64,000 nt of DNA from Camarhynchus parvulus (taxonomy: Eukaryota > Chordata > Aves > Passeriformes > Thraupidae), in the NCBI RefSeq assembly GCF_901933205.1, contig NC_044571.1:72541689-72605688 (forward strand), given 5' to 3'. Shown piece by piece: positions 12,718-24,300 of this stretch. The notes beneath the pieces are model-generated. The model worked only from the letters and a program-made list of their open reading frames with translations, ran no database searches and was not told where the DNA came from. A program made the translations under genes and the position numbers. The number at the start of each line of letters is the position of its first letter. The stretch's first letter is position 1.

Positions 12718-15700
12718 TGCATGGATTTGTTGAAGTACAGAAGTATCAAAAGTGTAATTACCAACCCCAATCTGAAACACAAGATACATGTTTGCTGGGA
12801 AAGAATTACTTCTAACAGCCTTTACATACTGACCCTCACAGAGTAACAAGAATTAACTTACACCATTTAGGCCGATGTTGTTTACTGATTCAATTACTAA
12901 ATTATCCAGGCCTTTCATAGAATTATCAGGTGCATGGACATAACCATCTGCAGACTCCAAATTCTTACATAAACAATAACATAACTAAAACCCAATTCAG
13001 TGATGTGTTTTTTGTTCAGAGTTTCCCCTCTCCAACAACGAGAGAAGAACAACAGCATGGCAATTTTAGCCAGGGGAAAAAACCCTCCCTGGTTCTTTTG
13101 TGGAGAGAGAATATTGCTCTTCAATTTTTATATAACATTTCACTACTACAGCATCACATGCATTAAAAATGTAAATGGAATATTTTAATTTAAATATTGA
13201 ATCAGGATACAATCTCTACAGTTCTTGTTTCTCTATGTGAAGGCAAAACTCTACAACACTTGCACCATTTGGTGTTTTCCTCCTGAAATCTCAGACATTA
13301 GTATAGCACTTTGTAATTCAGCACAAGATTAACTACTCTACCATTTTCCTTTATGGATGCTTTCAACTTGCTCTTCTCCCGAATAGGCAAGAATTTTAGT
13401 TTAATAAAGAACACACAGTTTGCAAAGACTGCCATTGCTGTTAAAAGATTTTTTTTTTTGGCTGAGAAAACTTCTGTTCTCAATATCCACCTAAGTAGTC
13501 TCTCATATTCTTGCAATTCCAGGGAGTTCCAAAACAAATCCCATTTTATCAGCATGCTATTCAAAGCTACTTGGAACATATCTTAATCAGTTTTATTCAT
13601 TTTGTTTAATTATGTGGAAAATTTAGTGTGACCTACATTTTCAGTAAAATCATGGCTTGAACTAAGTGCAAACTCTTTTCCTAATCTCTTGCTGCTGATA
13701 CATGCCATTAGTAATGTGGAATTACCTTAATTTGGACTGGAACAACCTCGCCTTCAGTTCTCCTTTCACACAGAACCATTATAAAATAACTCTTCTTCAA
13801 GAAAGTAAATTGCATTTCATGTTTCCACTCACTGATTTATAATCTGAAAACATATTTTAAAAAAACCAAACAAAAACCCCATTACACAACATCTAAAAAA
13901 AAAAAAACTTTGGAAAACTGATCCAGACTAAACCCAATGCAGGAAACACACAACACACGCCTCAACAACAAAACCCCCAGACCCAAGAGGACAGTATTAA
14001 CCCAGATCTTTTTTCTGACAGAATTCACCTCTGGCTGTGGAAGTGAGGCTGAGGCAGGGGAAAGATGGAAATAGGAGTGCTGCTCTTCTCAGCAGTGTCA
14101 ATCTGAATCATCTGTAAAACAACTTGAATGAAAATCGGCTGCATGTCATTTGTGACAAACTATGCTAAGATATGGGAGACTGTGAAAGTTTAAATTAAAC
14201 AGGAGTAGAGTTTATGACAACAAAATGTCAGTATTTGGCTTAAGTGATTAAAACATATCATCAAGATCTATTTGTTTTCCTGGGCACCTATGACTGTAAG
14301 GTTATTTTAAAAGCTGATTTTAAAAGAATGATAAACACTGTGTAAATGAGCACACTGCACAGAGCACTGACCTCTTTATATAGCATATGAGCTCCTCAGC
14401 ATGTCATGGGGCTTTCTAGAGTTTCAGAGCCCATCAGTGGTAAATAAGCCTTAAGTGCAAGCTAGCTGGTCTTATGACTGGGTGGGTTCAGACAGAACAA
14501 AGCCAAAAACAATGCTCCCATTAAGCTTATTTGAAGCACAGGGCACAGTTTAATTTTCTCTGAAAAGCATTCAGAGGGCATGCTTCAAAACTACTCTGAG
14601 AACTTGAACAACCTTAGGTAGCTCTTGGTTTGGCTGAAAACTGCATTACTGCTCCAAGCCAAGCTAATGCAGACACCCTGCTAATGCTACAGTAACTAGT
14701 GTGAAGGGAACACATGCTTATAAAACAAAACAGTCAAGTCATAAATTTTTTCACCAAGGAATGTTTGGATCCCAGTGCACCATGTCCATATCTTATCCAG
14801 AGGGTATGTATCAGTGTCACTGGGAAAGACTTTTACTCTATTTATATTTCTGAAAAGTCTACTTGATGATGCAAATTTTCCACAGTGACCTAAGGCCAAG
14901 TAATTTTATTTGTGAGATAACTGGATAGAGCTGACTAGAATACTTGGCCCCTCTAAATTCATCCTGCACTTGCAGGAGGAGGCAGAAGAAATCAGAAACT
15001 TCTTGTTCAAAGGTAATGTGAAAGGAACGCAGTTCTTGTGCTTGGCAAAAACATCTGATGTTAAACTTCCCTCTCTCTTGGAGAGGCCCTTTGGAACAAA
15101 AATGCCTTTTCTCTATCTTAATGAGAACTCCACATAGACTGCAAATTCTGATTAAGCTTCTATCCTTCTATAAACAAACCTACACTAAGGACTGAAGAAA
15201 AAAAAAGAAAAAAAGGGAAAGCAGATGCTATTTGAAGTACTTGCGTTCATTTCCTAATTCACAGTTTTCTGCCCTATGTACGTACAAATGGGGAAACATT
15301 TATTAGAAAATTTTCTTTAGACTAAACCCAAATAAGTTAATTACCCAGTAGGTCCTTCTGGCTTTAAAATTATTGGTCAAATTGTGCCACAGCTTTTAAA
15401 AGGTGAATAAAACCTTTACACCAACCCTGCAGAAAGATTCTGCTGTAGTGCAGAGAAGGAATAAATCAAGAGATAGTGACAATGCAGAGAAAATGTTTAA
15501 ATGGCACTGACATCAGCATTTGACAATCTGATATAAGATTATGGTTTGATTAATTTATCAAGGGCCAAGTTGAGAGGAGATGATTAGGATGAGGTTTCAG
15601 ATTAAAAAAACTCCAACAAAACACATTACCCTGAGATAATTTTAGGCTGAGACTGAGAGCACATTACCCACACTACATTTAAGGAATACATTAATATTCT

Positions 15701-16139
15701 TACTCTCTGACCTATTTGATTTTCAATGCATGCATTGTTTCTGCAGCGCAGGAAAAAGAAAATCAGATGGCTACTGTGGAATAACATAAATTATTAGTTA
15801 TAAAATAAGTAGTTAGTCAAGGAGACAGAGCATCATAATCCATTTGAATCTGGGTTTTTTATTAAAACCTGGAAAATCAACACTATGAGATGCAATTTTA
15901 CCCATGTCTGTATACACTATACACCTGATGGAACTGGCAACTCTATAATGGTAGTAGGTGCATTTAGGTCAGGTAGATAACAGATCAAAGAGCACATAAG
16001 GTCAATATATACCTAAATATTGTGGTTCTTGTTTTTGGTTGGTTGTTTTTGCATTACCAATGGTTTTGGCATAAAAGTACTCTCTGCTCACACACACACC
16101 CACTCCCGCAAAACGGGACAATGCAGTCATCAATCACAG
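12718..16139. other. AT-rich intergenic DNA, nothing recognised
   Basis: No conserved exon, RNA gene or clear repeat. It includes short A-rich tracts near 13860-13912 and 15195-15215. A weak gene or enhancer here cannot be excluded from single-sequence reading. Confidence 0.45.
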
Positions 16140-16450
16140 CCAGCTTGGGTTCATGAGGAGAAAGTCCTGCTTGGCAAACTTAGTTTCTTTTTATGACATG
16201 GTAACCCATCTAGCTGATCAAGGGAAGGCAGCTGATGTAATTTTTGGATTTCAGTAAAGCTTTCAAAACTATCTCTCACAGTGTTCTTTGGCTGAGGGGG
16301 GGATTGTGCTGCTCTGCTTTGAGCTGGTGTCACCTTGAGTCCCATGCGCAGTTCTGGGTGCCACCATACAGGAAAGACAATAAACAATTAGAGAGCATCC
16401 AAGGAGGGCCACAGGGATGGTGAAGGGCCTTGAGGGGAAGCCTTATGAGG
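16140..16450 (+). repeat. CR1 LINE ORF2 fragment, internally deleted
   Basis: Sense-strand CR1 ORF2 remnants. The stretch at about 16233-16285 reads as DFSKAFKTISH, matching the DFSKAFDTVSH reverse-transcriptase region of CR1. It jumps directly to a later part (GGGTGCCACCATACAGGA, GAGGGCCACAGGGATGGTGAAGGG, GCCTTATGAGGAG). The frame is broken and the copy is dead. It directly abuts the truncated LTR that follows. Confidence 0.8.
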
Positions 16451-16452
16451 AG

Positions 16453-16977
16453 TAGTAATAAAATGATTATAAAAATAGCAATATAATTAGAGTAATAAAA
16501 ATTTGGACAATTTGGATTAGGACAATATGAGACAATAAAAACAAAAAGTTATGGATAGCCTGGGTACCTCTTTCTGGGTAAAATAAGCTCAAAAAGGACA
16601 CACGTTAACAGAGGATTAACCCTTAAAAACAGTAGCTTGTTGCATATTCATACATCTCATACATGATGCATAAATTCCATTCAAATACAGGATTCTGTCT
16701 GGTCAGTGTCAGCTTCTTCCTCTTAATCCTGATGGCATAGTCATGGCTGAGCAAGGCGGGAAGAAGTTCGTTTCTCCTGATAATGGAGCAATAAGTTCTC
16801 TTTCTCTGAAAGATTTAGGTGTCCTGTGGCTGCTATCTCAGTGGGCGTCCTTTCTTTAAAAAAAGTATCTTACATAGCATAGTTTCTATTTTAACATTAT
16901 GTTATAACCTAAAACTATATTTAACACCCTGCTTAAAAGAGTTAATACAGCATAGCTTTCTAACATAACACATATAA
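16453..16977 (-). mobile_element. LTR, truncated older copy
   Basis: This segment repeats the complete LTR beside it with a constant offset of about 570 bases: the words CCTTAAAAACAGTAGCTTGT at 16621 and 17191 and TTTCTCCTGATAATGGAGCA at 16771 and 17340 are shared. It lacks the LTR's first roughly 110 bases and its last few dozen. Many substitutions separate the copies. It is on the - strand like its neighbour. It may be an older solo LTR into which, or beside which, the second element landed. Confidence 0.7.
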
Positions 16978-17657
16978 TGTGAAAAATGCCAATCAGTTGT
17001 TTTTACAATTTTAAAAGTTTAATAGTAATAACATTGTTATAAAAATAGTAACACAATTAGAGTAATAATAATTTGGACAATTTGAATTAGGACAATATGA
17101 GACTATAGAAACAAAAGTTACGGACGTCCGGGTACCTTTTTCTGGGCAAAATAAGCCTGAAAAGGGACACATGTTAACAGAGGATTAACCCTTAAAAACA
17201 GTAGCTTGTTGCATATTCATACACCTCATACATGATGCATAAATTCCATTCAAATACAGGATTCTGTCTGGTCATCGTCAACTTCTTCCTCATAAGCCTA
17301 GCGGCGTCATCCTGGCTGAGCAAGGCAGGAAGAAGTTCGTTTCTCCTGATAATGGAGCAATAAATTCCTTTCTCTGAAAGATTTAAGTGTCCTGTGACTG
17401 CTATCTCAGTGGGCGTCCTTTCTTTAGGAAAAAAGTATCCCTACATAGCATAGTTTCCATTTTAACATTTTGTTACAACCTAAAACTATATTTACCACAC
17501 TACTTAAGAGAATTAATGCAGCCTTACTATCTAACACAACACATATAATATTCATTTTAATATTTGAGAAAAGCCAATCATAAAATACGCATTTTTCACG
17601 TATAATAGTCACCTTAATATTTGCGAAAAGCCAATCATAAAATACGCCTTTTTCACA
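16978..17657 (-). mobile_element. Complete solo LTR of an endogenous retrovirus-like element
   Basis: Read on the - strand it starts TGTGAAAAAGG at 17657 and ends TTTTTCACA at 16978, giving the TG...CA ends of an LTR and short inverted termini. The length is about 680 bp. No gag, pol or env sequence adjoins it, so it is a solo LTR. Near its start a 57-base unit is tandemly duplicated (17557-17613 and 17614-17657), each with an inverted CCAAT box (GCCAATCA). It resembles LTRs I associate with songbird genomes, but the family name would need RepeatMasker. No clear target-site duplication was found, perhaps because it adjoins another LTR copy. It lies just upstream of the CENPJ CpG island and faces away from it. 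Confidence 0.7.
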
Positions 17658-18273
17658 GCAGTACAGCAGAAAGAGCCCTGCGGGACTACAGAAAGAACCA
17701 GCGAGAATTAAGACCAATCGAAGGCCCCCGAAGAGGCCGCCCCGGGGTTATCCAGCCCCTCGCTCGGCGCTGGCCCTGCCCGCAAGGAGGCCCTGGAGCC
17801 GCCGGACGCAGCCGGAGACGCTCCCCAGGACTGCGGCGTGCCGCTCTATCTGGAATTTAGAGGAAAACACTAATTTCGCTCAGTAATACAGAGCGTGCCT
17901 AAAGCACGAAATGTCAGAAGGCCCGGGGGTGCATTTCGCCCATTTATCTTTGCGTTCCTCCCTTCCCGCCGCTGTTTAAAGTTTAAAAGGCTGTTTAAAG
18001 TTTAAAAGTGAGTAGCCGCAGCTAAAGCACACTGAAGTCCGCAGCCTCGTCCCAGCAGCTGAGCGACGCTGCTTCAAGAGGCCTCCGCAAAGGGCAACCA
18101 GCGAGAGCACTCGGGAGCCACCCCGAGCTGCGGGGCGCCTTCGGGAGCCGGGACAGCCGCGGCTCCGGAGCGGCTCCCGCCTCCGCTTCCCGCCCGGACA
18201 GCGCCGGCACGAACCGGGGCACGGCCACCGCTGTGGACGCCCATCAACCGCCTTCCCGCCGCGGAGGCTCTTG

Positions 18274-18287
18274 GGAGCTGTAGTCCC
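18274..18287 (-). promoter_or_regulatory. ZNF143/THAP11-like motif, reverse
   Basis: On the - strand the sequence reads ACTACAGCTCCCAA, the core of the ACTACAnnTCCCA motif bound by ZNF143. It faces the second copy 48 bases away. Confidence 0.6.
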
Positions 18288-18335
18288 AATCTGCCGCGTT
18301 CCCAGGTCCGCTGCGAGGCGGCTCTGCGGCGCTCG

Positions 18336-18355
18336 AACTACATCTCCCAGCATGC
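18336..18355 (+). promoter_or_regulatory. ZNF143/THAP11 motif, forward
   Basis: AACTACATCTCCCAGCATGC is an almost perfect match to the known long ZNF143 site ACTACAnnTCCCAGCATGC. Such sites sit just upstream of start sites of housekeeping genes, many of them bidirectional. Confidence 0.75.
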
Positions 18356-18399
18356 GGGACGACGGGGCGGTGCCCGCCTGTGGCGCCGGGAGGCTGTGC

Positions 18400-21300
18400 G
18401 ATGGCGGCAGGTTTGTAATAGAAGGAGAAGGCTGTGGCAGTCGGAGCTGGGCGCGGTGGCGGCGGCGGCCTGAGGAGCGGGGTCGGGGCAGCTGGTTCGC
18501 TGTATGTGAGGGGCCGCGGGTCGGAGCTGTCATGGAGCGGGTGCTTCGGGGCCGGGGGTGCGCTTGGGGCGTGCTCTGTGAGGGCGGTGTCGGTGAGGGA
18601 AGGAGGGCGCCGGGCCCGACACCTCGGCTCGGCTGAGGAGCGGGGCTGTGCTCATCTCCCCACTGTCGACCTGTGTGGGGTCCCTTTGGCTCTCCTGCCC
18701 TTCGCGGGACGAATCAGCCTGATCCCTGCCGGCTGCTCCGGTTGGCACGAAGGGGCTGCTGCCGTAAATTTCATGGGGAGGTTTAGACTGACGGGCGGCG
18801 TCCAGAGGGTCTCCCAAAGGGGATAGGTAGAACAGCCCGTGAACCTTGCAGACTTCAGTTTGCCACTGCGGGAATCTGCACCTCGCTGGGAAACACACGG
18901 CAGTCGTTTCTATATGAAACATTTCTATGTTTCTCCCCGTCACGGTTTCAAACTCTTGTTGAAACTCTCATTTTGACTGCGGGTAAATGAAGTGAGAGCC
19001 GGCTTGGGCTGAACTCTTGGGAATCTTAAAGAGGAACTCTCTTCCTCTTAAAGAGGAAACTTTAATAAGTTATTTCCTGGTTAGCAGGACTCCTGAACCT
19101 GGACTGCTGTGGTTGTGTGTCCTTGGTGCCCTGACCCCTTTTCTCCTCTGTATTCCCTATTCCCCTGACACACCGCATGCGCGGGCAGAGAATCATTTGC
19201 CCTGGTATTACCTTGAGGAGCACGGCTGAGCAGCCCGGCTTCTGCTGTCACACTGTCACCGGCAGCAGTTTTGTCCTTTTCTTCTTAAGCGAGGAAATCA
19301 CTTTGGGCCTCCTTCCTACATGAATTTACTCATGTTTTATGGCACTTGTAGGATTTGTTGCTGTATTTAAACTTTCCTTTGGATGGATTTTAAAGAATCT
19401 TTTTAGGAAAAGGAGGATAACGGGCAGTGTAGTTGCAGCGTTTCCTTGAGAAACTAAGGAAGACGTGAAAATGATAAGTGTTGTATTGAAATATGTGCAG
19501 TAAAGTGTTTGTATTTAGATGGACATATCTGAAACTTTGCATTAATGTGAAGTTCACGTGGTGGAGATCTCTCAGCTCATCAAATTACTTCTTTTGTTGC
19601 AAGTGTATAAAAAAATTTTGAATCCCTCTGAGTACTACTGAAGAAAATATTATGTACAGCTTTCTGATATTTGAGATTATATTGGTTGCACTGAAATAAT
19701 ACAATTAAGAGTTGGATTATGTTTATTTTCTGCACCAAAAGTGTTTGTTACTTATTATCCAGATTGTTTCTATTGACTATGAGTTATTTTTATAAATGCA
19801 CTAGGTTGGTTATAACAGAGTTGGTTGTGTTCTTTTACTGGGAATCTGTTATTGTAAATTTCTGATTTTGTTTATCTGCTTAATTTCTAGGTGCCAGAAG
19901 CAGATAGATAGCTGTCCATACCAACTTCCTGGAACTTTGAAAGTTATATTGTCTTAAATCTACAGAACGTGATATTATTGTGTTAATGCTGATCAGCAGA
20001 GAAATTGGAATACAATTTGCAAGATGCCAACTGTTGAAAATCTGAGTGGTGAGCAAAACCTCAGTGCATATTGGATGCTCAGTAGTACCCGTGCTGGAGT
20101 CTTATTAGGTCCTAGTTTTACTGGTTTGAACTTTAAGAAAGAAAATTTGTTACCTGGACGTGAAAACATCACAGCTTTACCTGAAGAAGTGCTGCACCTT
20201 TCAGATAGCTGTTCTGTAAGTGATGACTCCCTGTGTGAAGAGTCTGCCAGCTCTCAGGCACTTCAGCAATGTACTGCTGGAACACCTTTTCCGGCAGCAG
20301 CTGGAAACATGGAAAGCTTTAAACCAGACTTAGTCCATGGTGAAGTGGATGGTCAGAAGAAATCCAGTCACAGTGATCCACTCTTACAAAAGCTTGAACA
20401 GGTAATAAATACACCTAGAATTCTTTGACATGCTTACAGTAAGATTTATTTTGTTCCTGCATATGATTTGTTATGCCTGCAAGTAAGCAAACCCCTTGCC
20501 ATGAATGTATAGGCCACAGCAAGCTTAAAGAGCAAATCCTAAGCTCCAGTTATGCTCACATGAAAGTTGTCCTCCTCATGACATGCATTTACTGGGAGTG
20601 TAACTACTGTTGTTTCCAGGTGGCACAAGTTCCGGTTTAAAATGAAATCGTTCTTAAAATAATTTTTCCTGGAAAGGTGCACACAGTTCTAGTTCAAGTG
20701 TCTTCCCTTGAGGCTGTGGGAATGGGGTGCTGGTCATTGCAGTGATAGTGCTCGACCACAGGTATTCACAACACAGTGGAGTTGAATGTTCTTGTATCTA
20801 TAGCAACATCTTTTGTTAGTTCTCAAAGCAGGTGTGACATACCTGGCTCTGTTTAGATGAGGGGATATGTTAGTGTTGAATGTGATAAAGTATCCAAGAC
20901 ATCAGGATAAAAAAAGGCCTGGAATTGTAATGCTGTTATGGTACTTACTTTTTTTTTTTTTTCCAATTGCAAGTGTGTCTGTCAATCCTCTGTAAGTGGC
21001 TGTTTCTTCACCAAAAGCACTTCCCAAATACTGGATACAGATTGCGTTGGCTGGAAGTCTTCAGCAGCACTTTAGTAAATCCTACAGTTAAGGACTAAGA
21101 AGTCCTTGTCCACTCTGCCAGCAGCTACATCATTATAAATCCCTATGTCTGTTCACTGGAGTGGAGAGAGGGAGAGAGTGTGTGTTGCCAGAGTAGAATT
21201 CCATGAATTACCCGGTGCTATAAAAGTTTTCTCCTGTATTTTACATGACAGGTGAATACTTGCCCACTTTTTAAATATTGTCTGTACTATCAATCAGTGG

Positions 21301-24300
21301 CTAAATAAATATTAGCTGATTTATTGGTATCTTAAGAGGAATTATTAAATGTCCTTAGAAAGTTATTGACAATCTATGACAAAATAATTCTGTGGTATAT
21401 TCTAAATAAACCTAGCCTCTAATACATTTATTTATTTGTTTGAAAAGCTGAAGGAATTGCAACAGCAGAAACAGGAACAGTTAAAGAAACAACAGATGGA
21501 ACAACTTCAAAGGTTAATGGAGGAGCAGCAGAAGCTGCTTAGCATGGTATCTGGCCAGCCAGCAGCTCTTGGTAAGTTGGGAAAGAAAGCACATGATGTA
21601 CTTTGTATAAACTGAAAAATCTAATCTCATTTTCCAGTTAAAATCTGAAAGTGTTTTCTGGGTTCTTAATTTTAAGATTACTTGATTAGTCAAAGATAAA
21701 TGCTGCATTGCTTCAGTGCCTGAAAGTTGAGTGCTACTGAAGAAGGAATATTGCCCTATTTTTATAAAATGCCAGCTGTAATTGTGGCTTGATCAGTATG
21801 TGCTATGATGGGAGCCCTTGCTTCAAAGTACATGTATTGAAGTGTAAAACAATTCCTTTTGTTTCTCATTAGCTCCTTCTCAGAGTACTTTAGATTGTTG
21901 TAAGCTTTCGGTGTAGCCAAATGAAGTGGTCCCTCCTTGTTTATGCTCACACATATCACGTTCAGGTGATGAACTGAAGCAGGATGGAGAGCTGATCTGT
22001 ATTTAAAAACAGAGACTTGTAACCTGTATCAGTTTTCCAGTCTTGTTTGCTGGGTGCAAGGAGAGGGGACAGCTCTTGGCTGGGAAGAGCTTTTAGAGCT
22101 GAGAAGGGGTACTTTCTGCTCTTGGCAGTGTCAGTCCAACCTGACTTAAATGATTGTCTTTCTTTTGCTCTACCTACCTGAGAAGATTAAATTAGGGCTT
22201 ATTTTAGGAGAAGAAACCAGGATTGCCCAATCACTTATTCTTGGTCAGTGATGTAAGGGCAGAGGCTGGGCAATCAATCCTGCCCTTCAGTGCCATTTCT
22301 TTTCTCCTGTGGAGCAGTAGTTTTGTGACACAAATAGAATGACACAGCCATTTTGTTCCTTCTCCTTTCAAGGTTTTACTGTAGTGGCTGAAAGTCAAAA
22401 GCTGAGACCTGGGCATTCCACAGGCTTAGCACCTCCACCTCAGTTGCCAGTGTCTGGATATCAGAATATCTTTGAAGACAGAGCTCGTGCTCTGGTTGTT
22501 TCTTCCCATACACAAGACAACGATTCTTTACAAAAGCTGAACAACAGAGAATGCACCTCATCTTTGAAGAATAATCTTCCAGAAGTGTCTGCTTGTGAAA
22601 AGCAAGGTCTGTGTGTGCCTCTGAAAAGGCCAAATTGTTTGAAAAATAAGGAAGAGAAATACATTACTGCTTAGTCATTTCTAGAAAAATAACTTGATGT
22701 GTGGTGCTTTTTTCCCCCTTGTCACCGAGAGTAATTTTCTGCTACTTATTTTGAATGTTTTATAATTTTAGTTGGTTTACTAAGTACATTGGTTTGTTTC
22801 CTGACGGCCTAAAGACCTCAGAATGTTCCTGTTGTTGTCCATTCAAGTTTGGTTAAAAGCAGCATGAGCCAAAAATCAAATTCTTCTCAACTTATGCATA
22901 TACATGTGGGAAACAAGAAGCTTGATGAGAGAGCTCATCAGTACAGCAGACATCAACATTTGTTCAGTTATGTTTTTAAGCCATACATTAACAATAGCAA
23001 AGCAGATGAACAATAAGAATGGATTATTTAAGGTATGTGGAAAATTTTTAGTGCGTAATTGCTTGTTCCATTAAAAAGAAAGTGCAAATTCAAGTAAGAA
23101 TTAATTTGGGGAAATCTTAGAACTGTTTTATGTAGGAATTCAAATCAAATGGTGATGAAGCTCCCTTCTGGTTTTCACCTGACCTGAATGCTGTTTAAAT
23201 TATGTGCTAAAAACTGATTTGTTGTTGGGATGAAAAAAACCAAATAACTCTGTTGCTTTCACAGGAAAAAACCTGTGGTGTCCAGAAAAAAAGGTGGAAT
23301 TATTAATGGAGAGTGAAGATAATCACATTGATCACATATTAGGTGTGGGAAGTGCAGATGTCTCTGAAAATTCCTGTGGAGGTGAACAGTTGTTGACTAA
23401 TGCAGAGGAAAGGTAATTCAGATTATGACTATGCATTTTTTAATCAAATTACACAAATTTGGTTGAATTCTGAGTCCTGAATGAAACAGTCTGATGCTCT
23501 GAATTTGTGCAATTTCTTAACAAAGGATTTGATTTTCCTAGGTACTGTGGAGACCTGTGGTAAGAGAGGCTGTTGCTTGGAACTGCTTGTGCTGTAAAAG
23601 ATGAAGTGTTGTGTGTTAGATGAAGAGGTGTGTGTGCAGCCTGGGATAATGACAGCATAGAAGCACCTTTCGGTATAGCTGGATATATAAGCAGTTATGA
23701 TTGCTGCTCCCAGTTTGATTTATTACAACCTCCTATCCACTGTTAGGTTCTGAAAGTAATAATGTGAGGGAGGAGAGTGAGGTGGTGACTTTTTAGTTCA
23801 TTATGGGGAGTTATGATTGTTTGAAATGTCCAAGGCCAGGCTGGACAGTGCTCTGAGCAACCTGGTCTAGTGGAAGGTGTCCCTGCCCACTGCGGCAGGG
23901 TTGGGAGGTTGGAACAAGGTGATCTTTAAAGTCCTTTCCAACCCAAATCATTCAGTGATTTTGTCATTCTATGAAATGTGGCTGTATCTCCCTTGGGATA
24001 GGTCTTGCCAACCCCCTGCCTGCTTCCTGGGGTGGGCAGCAGCATGAAAAAGCAAAGAAAACCCTGATGCTGTACAGGCAGGCTTCAGTAATAGCTAAAA
24101 AAAATATTGTTATCTGTGCTGTTAGCTATGAAAAAAGCTCACTCCATGCCAGCCAGACCCAGCATGCCTGTGAAGGAGGAGAAATATCGAAGAGGGAGAC
24201 AGGAAACGTTATCTCAGTAGCATTCCTGAGTGGAAAGGTGATACTGTAGGAATTGGCAGTGTGGCTAAATTATGAGTGGAAGTTTGGTGATTTGTCCAAA

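Larger units (their letters stand above)
17690..18830. promoter_or_regulatory. CENPJ: CpG island promoter of CENPJ
   Basis: A sharp rise in GC and CpG content between the LTR and CENPJ intron 1 marks the promoter. It contains two ZNF143-like motifs in opposite orientation (18274-18287 minus, 18336-18355 plus) and a GATGGCGGC YY1-like word at about 18400-18408, typical of TATA-less initiation. No TATA box was seen. The untranslated first exon probably ends at a donor in this island: CAG|GTTTGT at 18410/18411 is the best candidate, with a GTGAGG donor near 18590 as an alternative. The exact start site is not visible. Confidence 0.8.

Noticed and set aside
16151..16387. - strand frame of 78 codons
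   Set aside because: It is the antisense of a CR1 ORF2 fragment whose sense strand shows the reverse-transcriptase motif.
22822..23016. 64-codon open frame with a CCTCAG acceptor-like start, considered as an extra CENPJ exon
   Set aside because: Exon 4 leaves one base over, which would put this stretch in a frame that stops after about a dozen codons. No donor and no similarity to human CPAP.
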